Shown: positions 53,059 through 62,001, counted from the stretch's first letter. The stretch: 64,000 bases of DNA from Autumnicola sp041679265 (GCF_041679265.1 NZ_JBGFSM010000018.1:1-64000); one strand, 5' to 3'. Translations and numbers: made by a program. Notes: a model not told the origin generated them from the sequence alone.

Positions 53059-53152
53059 ACTTTCCTTAAAAACAATAGTCTTTACCATAATTTTAAAAGT
53101 TATTTCTGTTGATACTTTTTACCTTTAAGTTCAACCAAAAAAACAATTAATT

Positions 53153-53473
53153 ATGAGAAATGAGAAGCTTATTCATGCGCTGGGAAATTGTATAAATCAT
53201 TGTAATTATTGTGCAGACGCCTGCCTTGATGAAGATGATTTAAAAAAAATGGTTTCATGTATCCGTACAGATAAAGTTTGTTCTGAAGCCTGCGCTGCCC
53301 TGGCTCAAATTCTTGCCATAGATGGGGCAAATGTTACCGGGCTCGTGGAATATTGTAAAAAGGTGTGCGGGGAATGTGCAGATGAATGTGAAAAACATGA
53401 TTCCAAACATTGCCAGGATTGTGCGAAAGCCTGCAGGGAATGTGAAAAAGCCTGCACCGAATTTTTAGCCTAG
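53153..53473 (+). CDS. Cysteine-rich four-helix-bundle copper-binding protein (DUF326)
   Basis: A 106-residue protein with 16 cysteines arranged as CxxxC and CxxC-type repeats on helices (CINHCNYCADAC, then VCGECADEC, then CQDCAKACRECEKAC). This matches the DUF326 / Csp-like four-helix-bundle proteins that store many Cu(I) ions inside the bundle. There is no signal peptide, so it should buffer copper in the cytoplasm. It is unrelated to the IVP-type four-helix gene upstream. A terminator follows 23 bases after the stop. Confidence 0.9.
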   Translation: MRNEKLIHALGNCINHCNYCADACLDEDDLKKMVSCIRTDKVCSEACAALAQILAIDGANVTGLVEYCKKVCGECADECEKHDSKHCQDCAKACRECEKACTEFLA

Positions 53474-53496
53474 GCAAATACATTTTAATTCTATAA

Positions 53497-53525
53497 CAAA
53501 AGCCCGGGTTTTCCCGGGTTTTTAA
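53497..53525 (+). terminator. Intrinsic terminator after the copper-binding protein gene
   Basis: CCCGGG, TTTT, CCCGGG with preceding A residues and a following T5 tract form a compact terminator hairpin. Confidence 0.7.
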
Positions 53526-53537
53526 TTTTTTGATAAT

Positions 53538-54758
53538 ATGCAGGATTTTTTAACCAGATGGGCAGATGCAGCCTATACAAGCGCCGGTTTTTTTTGGATG
53601 GCGCTTTGGGCTTTTATTTTGGGATATCTTATTAGCAGTTGTATTCAGGTTTTTATCACCGAGAAAAAAATGCAGGAAACCATGGGGGGAAAGGAGTCTA
53701 AAGGAGTCCTTTTGGGAACATTTTTCGGCTTTATAAGCAGCTCCTGCAGTTTCGCGGCCCTGGCTTCCACTAAAAGTTTATTTAAAAAAGGGGCGAGTTT
53801 TGTGTCTTCCATCGCATTTTTGCTGGCCTCTACAAACCTGGTGATTGAACTGGGGATTATCATTTCCATTTTTCTCGGCTGGCAGTTTGTAGTAGGCGAG
53901 TACTTTGGCGGACTTTTACTTATCCTTATCAGCTGGTTGCTTATTAAAATAATTAATCCTTCAAAAATGATAAAAAAGGCCAGGGAAGGCCTTAAAGATG
54001 ATGATGAGGAAAAAGGTGAAGATAAATCCTGGAAGAAAAAAATAAAGTCAGAGACCAGTTGGGCGAAAGTTTCCAAGCAATACGGGATGGAATGGAAAAT
54101 GGTGTGGAAGGATGTGACCCTTGGTTTTACCATTGCCGGGATAGTGGCCGCTTTTGTGCCCGATGCTTTTTTTGAAACCCTCTTTATAAACAGCGGTCCC
54201 GAAACTACAAATTTCAGCTTCTGGACTATTATGGAACATATTATAGTAGGCCCGGTTGCTGCCTTTCTCACCTTTATAGGTTCTATGGGAAATATTCCGC
54301 TGGCGGCGCTTTTGTATGGAAAAGGGGTCAGTTTTGCGGGAATCATGGCCTTTATCTTCAGCGACCTGGTGGTTTTTCCCGTACTGCGGATAAATGCCAA
54401 ATACTATGGCTGGAAAATGTCACTTTTTATTTTATTCCTGTTGTTCACCGCGTTAATAGGAGCTTCTTTACTATTGCATTATTCTTTTGACTGGCTTAGC
54501 ATTTTGCCGGAAGCTTCTCAAACCAATATCGCAGATACCAATCACTTTAAGCTGGATTACACCTTCTATCTCAATCTCGCCTTTTTGATCATCTCCGGAA
54601 TTCTTATCTATCTGGGCTTTTTTAAGCGGAAAGATGTAATGAGACATAAGGAAATGGCGCCAAAAAGTATGACGTTGGAAAAAACGCTCAAAATTATCGC
54701 CTTCATCTGTTATGTATGGCTAATAAGAGGACTAATATTAAAATTGTTTATTCTGTAG
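53538..54758 (+). CDS. ArsP-type (PF03773) permease
   Basis: A 406-residue inner-membrane permease with about eight helices in two halves. The first half carries GTFFGFISSSCSFAALASTKSLF, a Cys-Ser-rich signature of the ArsP_1/YraQ family. A cytoplasmic charged loop (GLKDDDEEKGEDKSWKKK) separates it from a second half with GSMGNIPLAALLYGKG. The family includes trivalent organoarsenical and other metal exporters. Placed immediately before copA, it may move copper or a related metal, but substrate assignment is not possible from sequence. Confidence 0.85.
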   Translation: MQDFLTRWADAAYTSAGFFWMALWAFILGYLISSCIQVFITEKKMQETMGGKESKGVLLGTFFGFISSSCSFAALASTKSLFKKGASFVSSIAFLLASTNLVIELGIIISIFLGWQFVVGEYFGGLLLILISWLLIKIINPSKMIKKAREGLKDDDEEKGEDKSWKKKIKSETSWAKVSKQYGMEWKMVWKDVTLGFTIAGIVAAFVPDAFFETLFINSGPETTNFSFWTIMEHIIVGPVAAFLTFIGSMGNIPLAALLYGKGVSFAGIMAFIFSDLVVFPVLRINAKYYGWKMSLFILFLLFTALIGASLLLHYSFDWLSILPEASQTNIADTNHFKLDYTFYLNLAFLIISGILIYLGFFKRKDVMRHKEMAPKSMTLEKTLKIIAFICYVWLIRGLILKLFIL

Positions 54759-54760
54759 AA

Positions 54761-55560
54761 ATGAAACATGTTTATCAAATAAGTGGAATGACCTGCAACG
54801 GCTGTCGCGCCCATGTTGAAGAAGCCTTAAAGAATGTAGAAGGCGTGACCAAAGCTACTGTTAATCTTGAAAAAGCTGAAGCGGAGATAGAAATGCAAAA
54901 GCATATCAAAATTGACAAATTTCAGCAGGCGTTAAAAGAAGCCGGGGGGAATTATCAGATTCATCTTCCTTCTGAAGCGGCAGAAAAACATCAGCATTCT
55001 TCTGAAGTATTCAATTCTGAAAAGACGGGAAATAATCACGAATCCGCGATGAAACACAAATATGCTGTTACGGGAATGACCTGCAACGGCTGTCGCGCCC
55101 ATGTTGAAGAAGCTTTGAACAATGTGGAAGGTGTAACTAAAGCTACTGTTGATCTTGAAAAAGCTGAAGCCGAAATAGAAATGCGCGAGCATATCAAAAT
55201 TGAAAAATTTCAGCAGGCGTTAAAAGAAGCGGGCGGGAATTACCAGATTCATCTTCCTTCTGAAGCGGCAGAAAAACATCAGCATTCTTCTGAAGTTTCC
55301 AATTCTGAAGAAAAGACAGGGAAAAAACATGAGTCGGGGATGAAACACAAATATGCTGTTACGGGAATGACCTGCAAGGGCTGTCGCGCCCATGTTGAAG
55401 AAGCCTTAAAGAATGTAGAAGGCGTAACCAAAGCTAGTGTGGATCTTGAAAAAGCTGAAGCAGAGATAACAATGCAAAAGCATATCAAAATTGACAAATT
55501 TCAGCAGGCGCTAAAAGAAGCGGCCGGGAATTATCAGATTCATTTGCCCGGGGAAGAACA
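54761..55560 (+). repeat. Tandem triplication of an HMA module within copA
   Basis: Units begin at 54761, 55049 and 55340 (288 and 291 bp apart), each opening with an in-frame ATG (MKHxY). They are near-identical at the DNA level, including a shared stretch coding CRAHVEEAL. A recent tandem duplication is likely. Confidence 0.9.
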
Positions 55561-57853
55561 TCAGCATCATCAGCCCGCGAAAAAGCAGGAGAAAAAAGGC
55601 GAAGGAACAGGTGTTTTTTACTGCCCTATGCACTGCGAGGGTGATAGAACTTATGACCAGCCCGGCGATTGCCCCGTATGCGGGATGGACCTGGTGGAAG
55701 AAATGAGCCTTAACTCCCCCTCCTTTGGAGGGGGCGGGGGGGGAGGCTATACCTGCCCCATGCACCCGGAAATAGAAGAGGACGGGCCGGGGAGCTGCCC
55801 TATTTGCGGGATGGACCTGGTGCCAAAAGAAGTGGATTCTTCAGCAGAAGATAAAACTTATAAAAAACTGCTGAAAAAATTTAAAATAGCGGTGGCTTTT
55901 ACGCTCCCGATATTCCTGATTGCAATGTCCGAAATGCTGGCTGATAATCCGCTTTACGAGTGGATGAGCCTGAAATACTGGAACTGGCTGCAGTTTGGTC
56001 TTTCGCTGCCGGTGGTTTTTTATGCCACCTGGATGTTCTTTGAACGCGCATGGAAATCTGTTGTTTCCTGGAACCTCAATATGTTTACTTTAATTGGAAT
56101 AGGTGCCGGGGTGGCCTGGCTTTTCAGTGTATTTGGAATGCTGGTTCCGGATTTTTTTCCGCAGCAGTTTAAAACCGAAGCGGGCACCGTGCATGTTTAT
56201 TTTGAAGCAGCCACGGTAATCCTAACCCTGGTATTGCTGGGGCAGGTAATGGAAGCCCGTGCCCACAGCAGGACAAATTCGGCCATTAAGGAATTGCTGA
56301 AGCTCGCACCAAACACCGCCATTCGAGTGGTTAACGGGGAAGAAGAAGTGATTGCTGCAGATAATATCCAGGAAGGTGATATTTTGCGCGTAAAACCCGG
56401 GGATAAAATCGCCGTGGACGGGGTAATAGAAAAAGGCCAGACCAGCATAGATGAATCCATGATCACCGGGGAACCGGTCCCTGTCGAGAAATCTGAAGGC
56501 GAGAAGGTCACTTCAGGAACCATAAACGGCAACCAGAGTTTTACCATGAAGGCTGAAAAAGTGGGAAATGAAACCCTACTGGCCCAAATTATTAAAATGG
56601 TGAACGATGCCAGCCGTTCCCAGGCACCAATCCAGAAATTAGCCGACAGGATTTCGGGATATTTTGTGCCGGTTGTGGTAATTGTTTCTGTAATAACGTT
56701 TATCATCTGGGCAATCTATGGGCCGGAGCCGTCTTATGTTTATGCTTTTATAAATGCGATTGCGGTATTGATTATCGCGTGTCCCTGTGCGCTCGGTCTT
56801 GCCACGCCAATGTCTGTAATGGTTGGAGTGGGAAAGGGCGCTCAAAATGGTGTTTTAATCAAAAATGCCCGTGCCCTGGAACAAATGGACGATATCGATA
56901 CGCTGATAATTGATAAAACGGGAACCATCACCGAAGGCAAACCTTCCGTAGAAAAAGTTGTGGCGACAGGAAATTTTACTGAAGATGAGGTGCTGCAAAA
57001 AATAGCATCGGTGAATGCTTTGAGTGAACATCCACTGGCCGAAGCTACTGTAGATTATGCCCGCGGCAAAAATGTGAAATTTGATGATGTCTCAAATTTT
57101 AATGCAGTTACAGGAAAAGGAGTTACTGCAGCAATAAATGCTGAAAAAATAGGAATAGGAAACGCCGCTCTTATGCAGGAGCTGAAGGTTCCTGTTTCCA
57201 CGGAACTTGAAGCGCAGGTCCTGAAAGAGCAAAGATCGGGAAAAACAGTTTCTTATCTTTCGGTAAATTCTGAAGTAGCCGGGTATATCGCTATTACCGA
57301 TGCTATAAAGAAAACCAGCCGGGAGGCCATTTCAGCATTAATGGAAAAAGGGGTTGAAGTGGTTATGCTTACCGGCGATAATGAAAATACGGCTGCGGAA
57401 GTGGCCGGCGAAATGCAGCTTAGCAGTTTTAAAGCAGGAATGCTGCCACAGGACAAGCTGGAAGAAGTAAAACGCCTGCAGGAGAAAGGCAAAAAAGTAG
57501 CGATGGCCGGCGATGGGATAAACGATGCGCCTGCACTTGCCCAGGCCGAAATTGGGATAGCCATGGGCACCGGTACCGATGTGGCTATAGAAAGCGCTGA
57601 AATCACCCTGGTAAAAGGAGATCTTCAGGGAGTGGTAAAAGCAAAGCAATTAAGCAACAAAGTGATGAGGAATATAAAGGAAAATTTATTTTTTGCCCTT
57701 GTTTACAATTCGGTAGGAGTGCCAATTGCGGCGGGAGTGCTATATCCTTTCTTCGGAATTTTACTGTCTCCAATGATCGCTGCTTTGGCAATGAGTTTTA
57801 GCTCTGTTTCGGTAATTACAAATGCGCTGCGGTTAAGAAGTGCAAAGCTTTAA
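54761..57853 (+). CDS. copA: Copper-exporting P-type ATPase with three tandem HMA domains
   Basis: A 1030-residue P1B-type ATPase from the ATG at 54761, two bases after the permease stop. Order: three nearly identical HMA domains (GMTCxGC each) joined by His-rich linkers (EKHQHSSE); two zinc-ribbon-like metal-binding domains (YCPMHCEGDRTYDQPGDCPVCGMDL and TCPMHPEIEEDGPGSCPICGMDL); then the transport core. The core has Cys674-Pro-Cys676 for Cu(I) transport, phosphorylation Asp718 in DKTGT, HP of the ATP-binding domain in SEHPLAEA, and GDGINDAPALA. Three HMA domains are more than usual for bacteria. Confidence 0.97.
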   Translation: MKHVYQISGMTCNGCRAHVEEALKNVEGVTKATVNLEKAEAEIEMQKHIKIDKFQQALKEAGGNYQIHLPSEAAEKHQHSSEVFNSEKTGNNHESAMKHKYAVTGMTCNGCRAHVEEALNNVEGVTKATVDLEKAEAEIEMREHIKIEKFQQALKEAGGNYQIHLPSEAAEKHQHSSEVSNSEEKTGKKHESGMKHKYAVTGMTCKGCRAHVEEALKNVEGVTKASVDLEKAEAEITMQKHIKIDKFQQALKEAAGNYQIHLPGEEHQHHQPAKKQEKKGEGTGVFYCPMHCEGDRTYDQPGDCPVCGMDLVEEMSLNSPSFGGGGGGGYTCPMHPEIEEDGPGSCPICGMDLVPKEVDSSAEDKTYKKLLKKFKIAVAFTLPIFLIAMSEMLADNPLYEWMSLKYWNWLQFGLSLPVVFYATWMFFERAWKSVVSWNLNMFTLIGIGAGVAWLFSVFGMLVPDFFPQQFKTEAGTVHVYFEAATVILTLVLLGQVMEARAHSRTNSAIKELLKLAPNTAIRVVNGEEEVIAADNIQEGDILRVKPGDKIAVDGVIEKGQTSIDESMITGEPVPVEKSEGEKVTSGTINGNQSFTMKAEKVGNETLLAQIIKMVNDASRSQAPIQKLADRISGYFVPVVVIVSVITFIIWAIYGPEPSYVYAFINAIAVLIIACPCALGLATPMSVMVGVGKGAQNGVLIKNARALEQMDDIDTLIIDKTGTITEGKPSVEKVVATGNFTEDEVLQKIASVNALSEHPLAEATVDYARGKNVKFDDVSNFNAVTGKGVTAAINAEKIGIGNAALMQELKVPVSTELEAQVLKEQRSGKTVSYLSVNSEVAGYIAITDAIKKTSREAISALMEKGVEVVMLTGDNENTAAEVAGEMQLSSFKAGMLPQDKLEEVKRLQEKGKKVAMAGDGINDAPALAQAEIGIAMGTGTDVAIESAEITLVKGDLQGVVKAKQLSNKVMRNIKENLFFALVYNSVGVPIAAGVLYPFFGILLSPMIAALAMSFSSVSVITNALRLRSAKL
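55714..55746 (+). repeat. C/G-rich palindrome inside copA
   Basis: CCCCCTCC (55716-55723), TTT, GGAGGGGG (55727-55734), then a further run of eight G from 55736. It encodes NSPSFGGGGGGG between the two CPMH metal-binding domains. It resembles dispersed C-run/G-run palindromes known from Bacteroidota genomes. Confidence 0.75.
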
Positions 57854-57856
57854 TAG

Positions 57857-57905
57857 GATAGTGGATAGTGAAGAGTGAAGAGTGAAGAGTGAATAGTGAA
57901 GAGTA
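57857..57905 (+). repeat. Solo heptamer array after copA
   Basis: Seven units: GATAGTG (x2), AAGAGTG (x3), AATAGTG, AAGAGTA. It starts three bases after the copA stop. No inverted partner is seen before the next gene at 58125. Confidence 0.9.
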
Positions 57906-58060
57906 GAAAAAATGAGCACTTTTTTAATTTCAGCAGAAGTTTAAAGTGAAATAGCTAAAATACCGGGTAAAATTGAAATCCAGTATATTTAAGGATGAGA
58001 AATAACCCCAAAGTATTTTTTTCTCTGCTTCTTCTAAGTCCCGGAAAAAAAATCTGTTGT
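57906..58060. other. Non-coding gap between copA and the EF-hand gene
   Basis: Beyond the heptamer array and before the EF-hand terminator there are about 155 A/T-rich bases. I see no ORF, RNA gene or promoter that I can support here. Confidence 0.5.
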
Positions 58061-58068
58061 GAAAAAAG

Positions 58069-58101
58069 AAAAGGCCGAAAGGAAAATATCCCCGGCCTTT
58101 T
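58069..58101 (-). terminator. Intrinsic terminator of the EF-hand gene
   Basis: On the minus strand AAAAGGCCG pairs with CGGCCTTTT (9 bp) and is followed by CTTTTTT, 24 bases after the EF-hand stop. Confidence 0.8.
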
Positions 58102-58124
58102 CTCCAACAATCGCCAACCAAAAC

Positions 58125-59099
58125 TTATATAGTGGCGGTAGTCCCGGTATTCCAGTTACCGGTATAGCCACTGTAATTGTTATACTCATTTTCGTCTATC
58201 ATGCCATCATCATTGGTATCCCAGTCTCCGTAAAGGCCGGAATTCCATTCTTCTTCAGAAATGCTGCCATTGGCATCGGCATCGTAAGTGCTGTACCATT
58301 CAGAATCTGCAAATCCTGCAGTCCATTCTTCACTGCTTATGGAACCATCGGCATCAGTATCAAAGTTGGCAAAATCGCCATCTTCAGAATAATTACCGTA
58401 CATGCTGGTATAGCCTGCATTCCATTCGTCTTCACTTATACTACCATCCTGGTTGGCATCGGCATTTCCAAAAGTAGTACTGGCAAATTCCTCTTCACTT
58501 AAAGAGCCGTCAGCATCAGAATCCCATCCTGTAAAATCATTTTGATAGGTACTGGCAATTTCATCTGCATCCAGGTATCCATCGCCATTGGTATCATAAT
58601 CTGCGAAAGTGCCGGAGGTGGTACCTTCTACCGTAATAGTAATGCTGGTTGTAACTAACATTCCATCGGAATCTGTGATGGGATCATCTTGCATATCCCA
58701 TTCCCCTGAAGTACCGTCTTCATTTTCAGCATAAAGCTTTAGGATAATTTCGTTCTCGCCCTCCATTAGGTTGGCATCATCATTTAGCGTGAGCATAATC
58801 TCAGATTCGCCGCCATTTTCCACCATTACGGGGTCAGTGATAAAATTATCGGTATTCTCATCCCCGGAATTTACGGCCACCAGCCAGCTATCCTGCCCCA
58901 CGGTAACACTTTGTACCATAAAAGTATTTTCAGTTGCTGATAGGGTCTGATCCATAGCGGTAATAGATCCTGTATAATCCTCATCGTTATCCATCACGTC
59001 ATCATCGTCATCACAACTCACCATTCCCAGGGTGAGAAATAAGATTAAAAAGTACCTGGTGTACTTTTCCACATTCATCATTGCTTTCATAGTCATCAT
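58125..59099 (-). CDS. EF-hand lipoprotein with six calcium-binding loops
   Basis: A 324-residue lipoprotein (signal ending GMVSC at Cys29) followed by an Asp-rich spacer. Residues about 50-160 are a beta-rich domain (SATENTFMVQSVTVGQDSWLVAV), possibly DUF7282-like, though I am not certain. The C-terminal half has six canonical EF loops: 169-180, 193-204, 214-225, 247-258, 273-284 and 294-305, each DxDxDG followed by a Glu at position 12. The loops alternate with Trp-rich linkers, suggesting repeat expansion. Calcium binding at the cell surface is likely; the role is unknown. Several ATGs lie at the start; the first is at 59099. Confidence 0.88.
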   Translation of the reverse strand: MMTMKAMMNVEKYTRYFLILFLTLGMVSCDDDDDVMDNDEDYTGSITAMDQTLSATENTFMVQSVTVGQDSWLVAVNSGDENTDNFITDPVMVENGGESEIMLTLNDDANLMEGENEIILKLYAENEDGTSGEWDMQDDPITDSDGMLVTTSITITVEGTTSGTFADYDTNGDGYLDADEIASTYQNDFTGWDSDADGSLSEEEFASTTFGNADANQDGSISEDEWNAGYTSMYGNYSEDGDFANFDTDADGSISSEEWTAGFADSEWYSTYDADANGSISEEEWNSGLYGDWDTNDDGMIDENEYNNYSGYTGNWNTGTTATI

Positions 59100-59309
59100 T
59101 TTTAGTTTAAAATTCTTCGCCTAATTTGGAAAACTTTCAGGTCAAACTGAAATTTCAACACCAGTTTACAAGGACTTTAACTCGATTCTTAAAGCCTATA
59201 AAAAGGAATTTGGATAACGTTCTAATTATGTGAAAAACAGTTAATTGTATATTATGTGAAAGGCTGAATTATACGGAAAAGAATTATAATTTATTTGAAA
59301 AACAGGCAA

Positions 59310-59342
59310 AGGAAAGCCTGCCAAAAATATATTGGCAGGCTT
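59310..59342 (-). terminator. Intrinsic terminator after the zinc metalloprotease gene
   Basis: AAGCCTGCCAA and TTGGCAGGCTT form an 11-bp stem, with T-rich sequence following on the minus strand. It lies just past the metalloprotease stop. Confidence 0.75.
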
Positions 59343-59364
59343 GAAAATAAAGAATACTTTCTTT

Positions 59365-61869
59365 TTAGCTTTTAGCTATTGGATTCAGGATTAAATCTAT
59401 TCTTTCCAGTGCATCCTGTAAATGATATTTGGTGAGGGTGTCCCTGGTGTTGTAAGAGGCATTCCTAATTTGTCTTTGAAGCGTCTTAAGCTCTCCTCTC
59501 ACCACAGGCCTAATGTCACTTTGAGAAACATCTATGGCACTCTGGTTTACCCATTGCCTGTAACGGGCAGGAACCTGTTCCTGTTCCTGCGTCATGAGGT
59601 ATTCCATCCTGTCTATGTATGCCCGCTGCAGGTTTCTGCGATAGCGGTCAATTTCTCCTCCTGATGATAATTCGCTCCAGATGCCTTTTCTTAAGTCTGT
59701 GATCATATCCAGTAAAGAATAGGCTTTATCACCGTTTATTTCTTCATTTTCCATAAGGCGGGCCATTCTTCCAAAATCCAGGATGTTAGAGAGGGTTCTT
59801 TCCTGCATTGTTCTTATGCGCTCAATACTTCCGTCATACTGAATCCTTGTAAAGATAGAGTCGTTAAGCAGCCACTCGGGAGTTTCAAATAATTCCTTCT
59901 GAAGAAAATCCATGGCGCGTTTTTGTTTTTCCTTAGATACGTGCGTATAAACCGCTCCTTCCTGGTCATATGTTTTGAAATTTTCATAAACCCCGCCAAT
60001 ATTGGCCGCCACATGGCCCATGTAACGATTGTACTGGCCAACCAACTGGCCGTAAAGGTCACTTAGATCATCGTAATTCTTTCCGTCTTCAGAAGTCCAG
60101 TCTATCAACTTGGGCATAATGCGCTTAAGATTCAAAATCCCATAGTGGCTGGCAAGCATGGCATCATCCCCTAAATCTTCGGTTTGAGAGCTGGGATCTA
60201 TAACTCCGCCACTTTGCTGTTGTCCAAACCGGTACATCGGGTCCCCGGCATGTTTTAAAATCCACTGGTCCAGCACCTTCTTTTCCTCCTGAGGAGTCTT
60301 ATCGGGAATTGGCCGGTAACCCCATTCAATGGCGTATTTATCATATGGGCCAATATTCGGCATTAAAGCCACATCACCGTCTCCCGGCTGCGCTACATAA
60401 TTAAAACGGGCGTAATCCATAATAGAAGGTGCGGTTCCATAGAGTTTGGTAAATTCCGGATCCCTAAGGCTCTCCACGGGATACGCCACGCTGCTGCCCA
60501 TGTTGTGAGGCAGGCCTAAGGTATGGCCCACTTCATGAGAAGAGACAAAACGGATCAAACGCCCCATTACTTCATCTTTAAATTGTACGCCCTGCGCGTC
60601 TTCATTTATTGCCGCAGTTTGTACAAAGAACCAGTTTCTTAGCAGCGTCATCACATTGTGATACCAGTTAATATCAGATTCCAGGATTTCTCCTGAACGT
60701 GGATCGCTTACGTGTGGCCCGTTGGCATTTGGAATAGGAGAAGCCAGATAACGTACTACTGAATATCGAACATCTTCCGGGCTCCAGTCCGGGTCTTCTT
60801 CTACCGTTGGCGCATCTTTGGCAATAATAGCATTTTTAAAGCCGGCAGCTTCAAAGGCTTTTTGCCAGTCTTCGATTCCCTGCTTGATGAATGGTCTCCA
60901 TTTTTCTGGAGTGGCGCGGTCTATATAATAAACAATAGGTTCTTTTGGTTCTACAAGCTCACCGTTTTTAAACTTTTCCATGTCTTCATCTTTCACTTCA
61001 AGTCTCCATCGGTCAAGATAACGAACGGTTTCACTTTTCTGGGCATCCAGGCCATAATCGGTCTGGCCGGTGGTAAACCATCCCACGCGCTCATCAAAAT
61101 ACCTGCGTTCCATGGGTACTTTAGGCAAAAGGATCATGGAATTACTGAATTCAAGCGAAATGGAACCAAGGCTTGAATTGGAAGGCGGGTCTCCGGCATT
61201 GTAAGTCTTTACATGCCTAACCTCAATATTTTCAGGATAGCTTCTTATGGTATCTATATAGGAACGGCTATCATCCAGGCGGGAGACTTTGTATTCTTTT
61301 CTTTCCCTGTCGCCCAGTCCTAATGCCATTACATCCTTTTCATAAAGATCTGTAACATCAATAACCACATTATTGCTAACAGAATCCTTTTTTATGGCTT
61401 TTATGGGAAATTTCTGAAGGATGGGTTCAAAATTGGAATTTACCACGGCTTCATGAACCGGAAGGGAGTCTGCTGCATAAATTCCGTAGGAAACCACGCG
61501 TAGCAACACATCATTTCCTTTTCTTTGCCAGCGATGCACCTGGGTGTTCTGCTTGCCCCCACCAAAACCAATGCCACTTGCGGTTTTTGCGATTCTGGTT
61601 ACGGTAAGCATCTCACGGTTAAAAAGGCTATCCGGAATTTCGTAGTAATACTTATTATCTACGTTGTGAACAGTAAAAAGTCCTTCATCAGATTTAGCAT
61701 CTTTTGTAATTACTTTACTGTAGGGTTTTAGTCCGTCTTTTTCTTTTGTGTCTGTCTTTTCTGAAGCCTGGGCTGTGGATTTAGCATTTTCAGCATCAAA
61801 TACGGCACAACTGGAAACAGAAACAGACAAGGCTAAAAGCATTGCCTTATAAGATAAATTTTTGATCAT
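59365..61869 (-). CDS. Zinc-dependent metalloprotease lipoprotein (DUF5117/DUF4953 type)
   Basis: An 834-residue lipoprotein (signal ending VSSC). N-terminal DUF5118/DUF5117-like region, then a metzincin-type catalytic domain with His445-Glu446-xx-His449-xx-Gly452-xx-His455 in HEVGHTLGLPHNM. The C-terminal part is helical (DUF4953). Large proteins of this type are common in Bacteroidota and are taken to be surface or periplasmic peptidases; a substrate is not known. It is a single gene, followed by a terminator. Confidence 0.9.
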   Translation of the reverse strand: MIKNLSYKAMLLALSVSVSSCAVFDAENAKSTAQASEKTDTKEKDGLKPYSKVITKDAKSDEGLFTVHNVDNKYYYEIPDSLFNREMLTVTRIAKTASGIGFGGGKQNTQVHRWQRKGNDVLLRVVSYGIYAADSLPVHEAVVNSNFEPILQKFPIKAIKKDSVSNNVVIDVTDLYEKDVMALGLGDRERKEYKVSRLDDSRSYIDTIRSYPENIEVRHVKTYNAGDPPSNSSLGSISLEFSNSMILLPKVPMERRYFDERVGWFTTGQTDYGLDAQKSETVRYLDRWRLEVKDEDMEKFKNGELVEPKEPIVYYIDRATPEKWRPFIKQGIEDWQKAFEAAGFKNAIIAKDAPTVEEDPDWSPEDVRYSVVRYLASPIPNANGPHVSDPRSGEILESDINWYHNVMTLLRNWFFVQTAAINEDAQGVQFKDEVMGRLIRFVSSHEVGHTLGLPHNMGSSVAYPVESLRDPEFTKLYGTAPSIMDYARFNYVAQPGDGDVALMPNIGPYDKYAIEWGYRPIPDKTPQEEKKVLDQWILKHAGDPMYRFGQQQSGGVIDPSSQTEDLGDDAMLASHYGILNLKRIMPKLIDWTSEDGKNYDDLSDLYGQLVGQYNRYMGHVAANIGGVYENFKTYDQEGAVYTHVSKEKQKRAMDFLQKELFETPEWLLNDSIFTRIQYDGSIERIRTMQERTLSNILDFGRMARLMENEEINGDKAYSLLDMITDLRKGIWSELSSGGEIDRYRRNLQRAYIDRMEYLMTQEQEQVPARYRQWVNQSAIDVSQSDIRPVVRGELKTLQRQIRNASYNTRDTLTKYHLQDALERIDLILNPIAKS

Positions 61870-61935
61870 AAATTTCAGTTTTAGTTTAGGTTTGAAATGT
61901 AACGGAATTCGGCTTCAGATTCTTCAGGAAAAGAA

Positions 61936-61959
61936 AAAGACCGCCTTCCGGCAGTCTTT
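61936..61959 (-). terminator. Intrinsic terminator of lysS
   Basis: On the minus strand AAAGACTGCC, loop GGAA, GGCGGTCTTT forms a 10-bp stem with one wobble, followed by TTCTTTTCC. Confidence 0.82.
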
Positions 61960-62001
61960 GGACTTGTAACTCTTCAAAAGGTTTAAAAATAAGTTAAAAA
62001 A

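Noticed and set aside
53153..53473. Cys-rich four-helix protein considered as related to the four-helix-bundle gene at 48.2 kb
   Set aside because: The names are similar but the sequences are unrelated: 16 cysteines in one, none of the IVP landmarks, and no flanking heptamer arrays.
53645..54400. 251-codon minus-strand ORF inside the ArsP-type permease
   Set aside because: Antisense shadow of a clear permease; no recognisable domain.
55716..55734. C/G palindrome in copA considered as a terminator
   Set aside because: It lies mid-gene with no T-run and in frame within a conserved protein.
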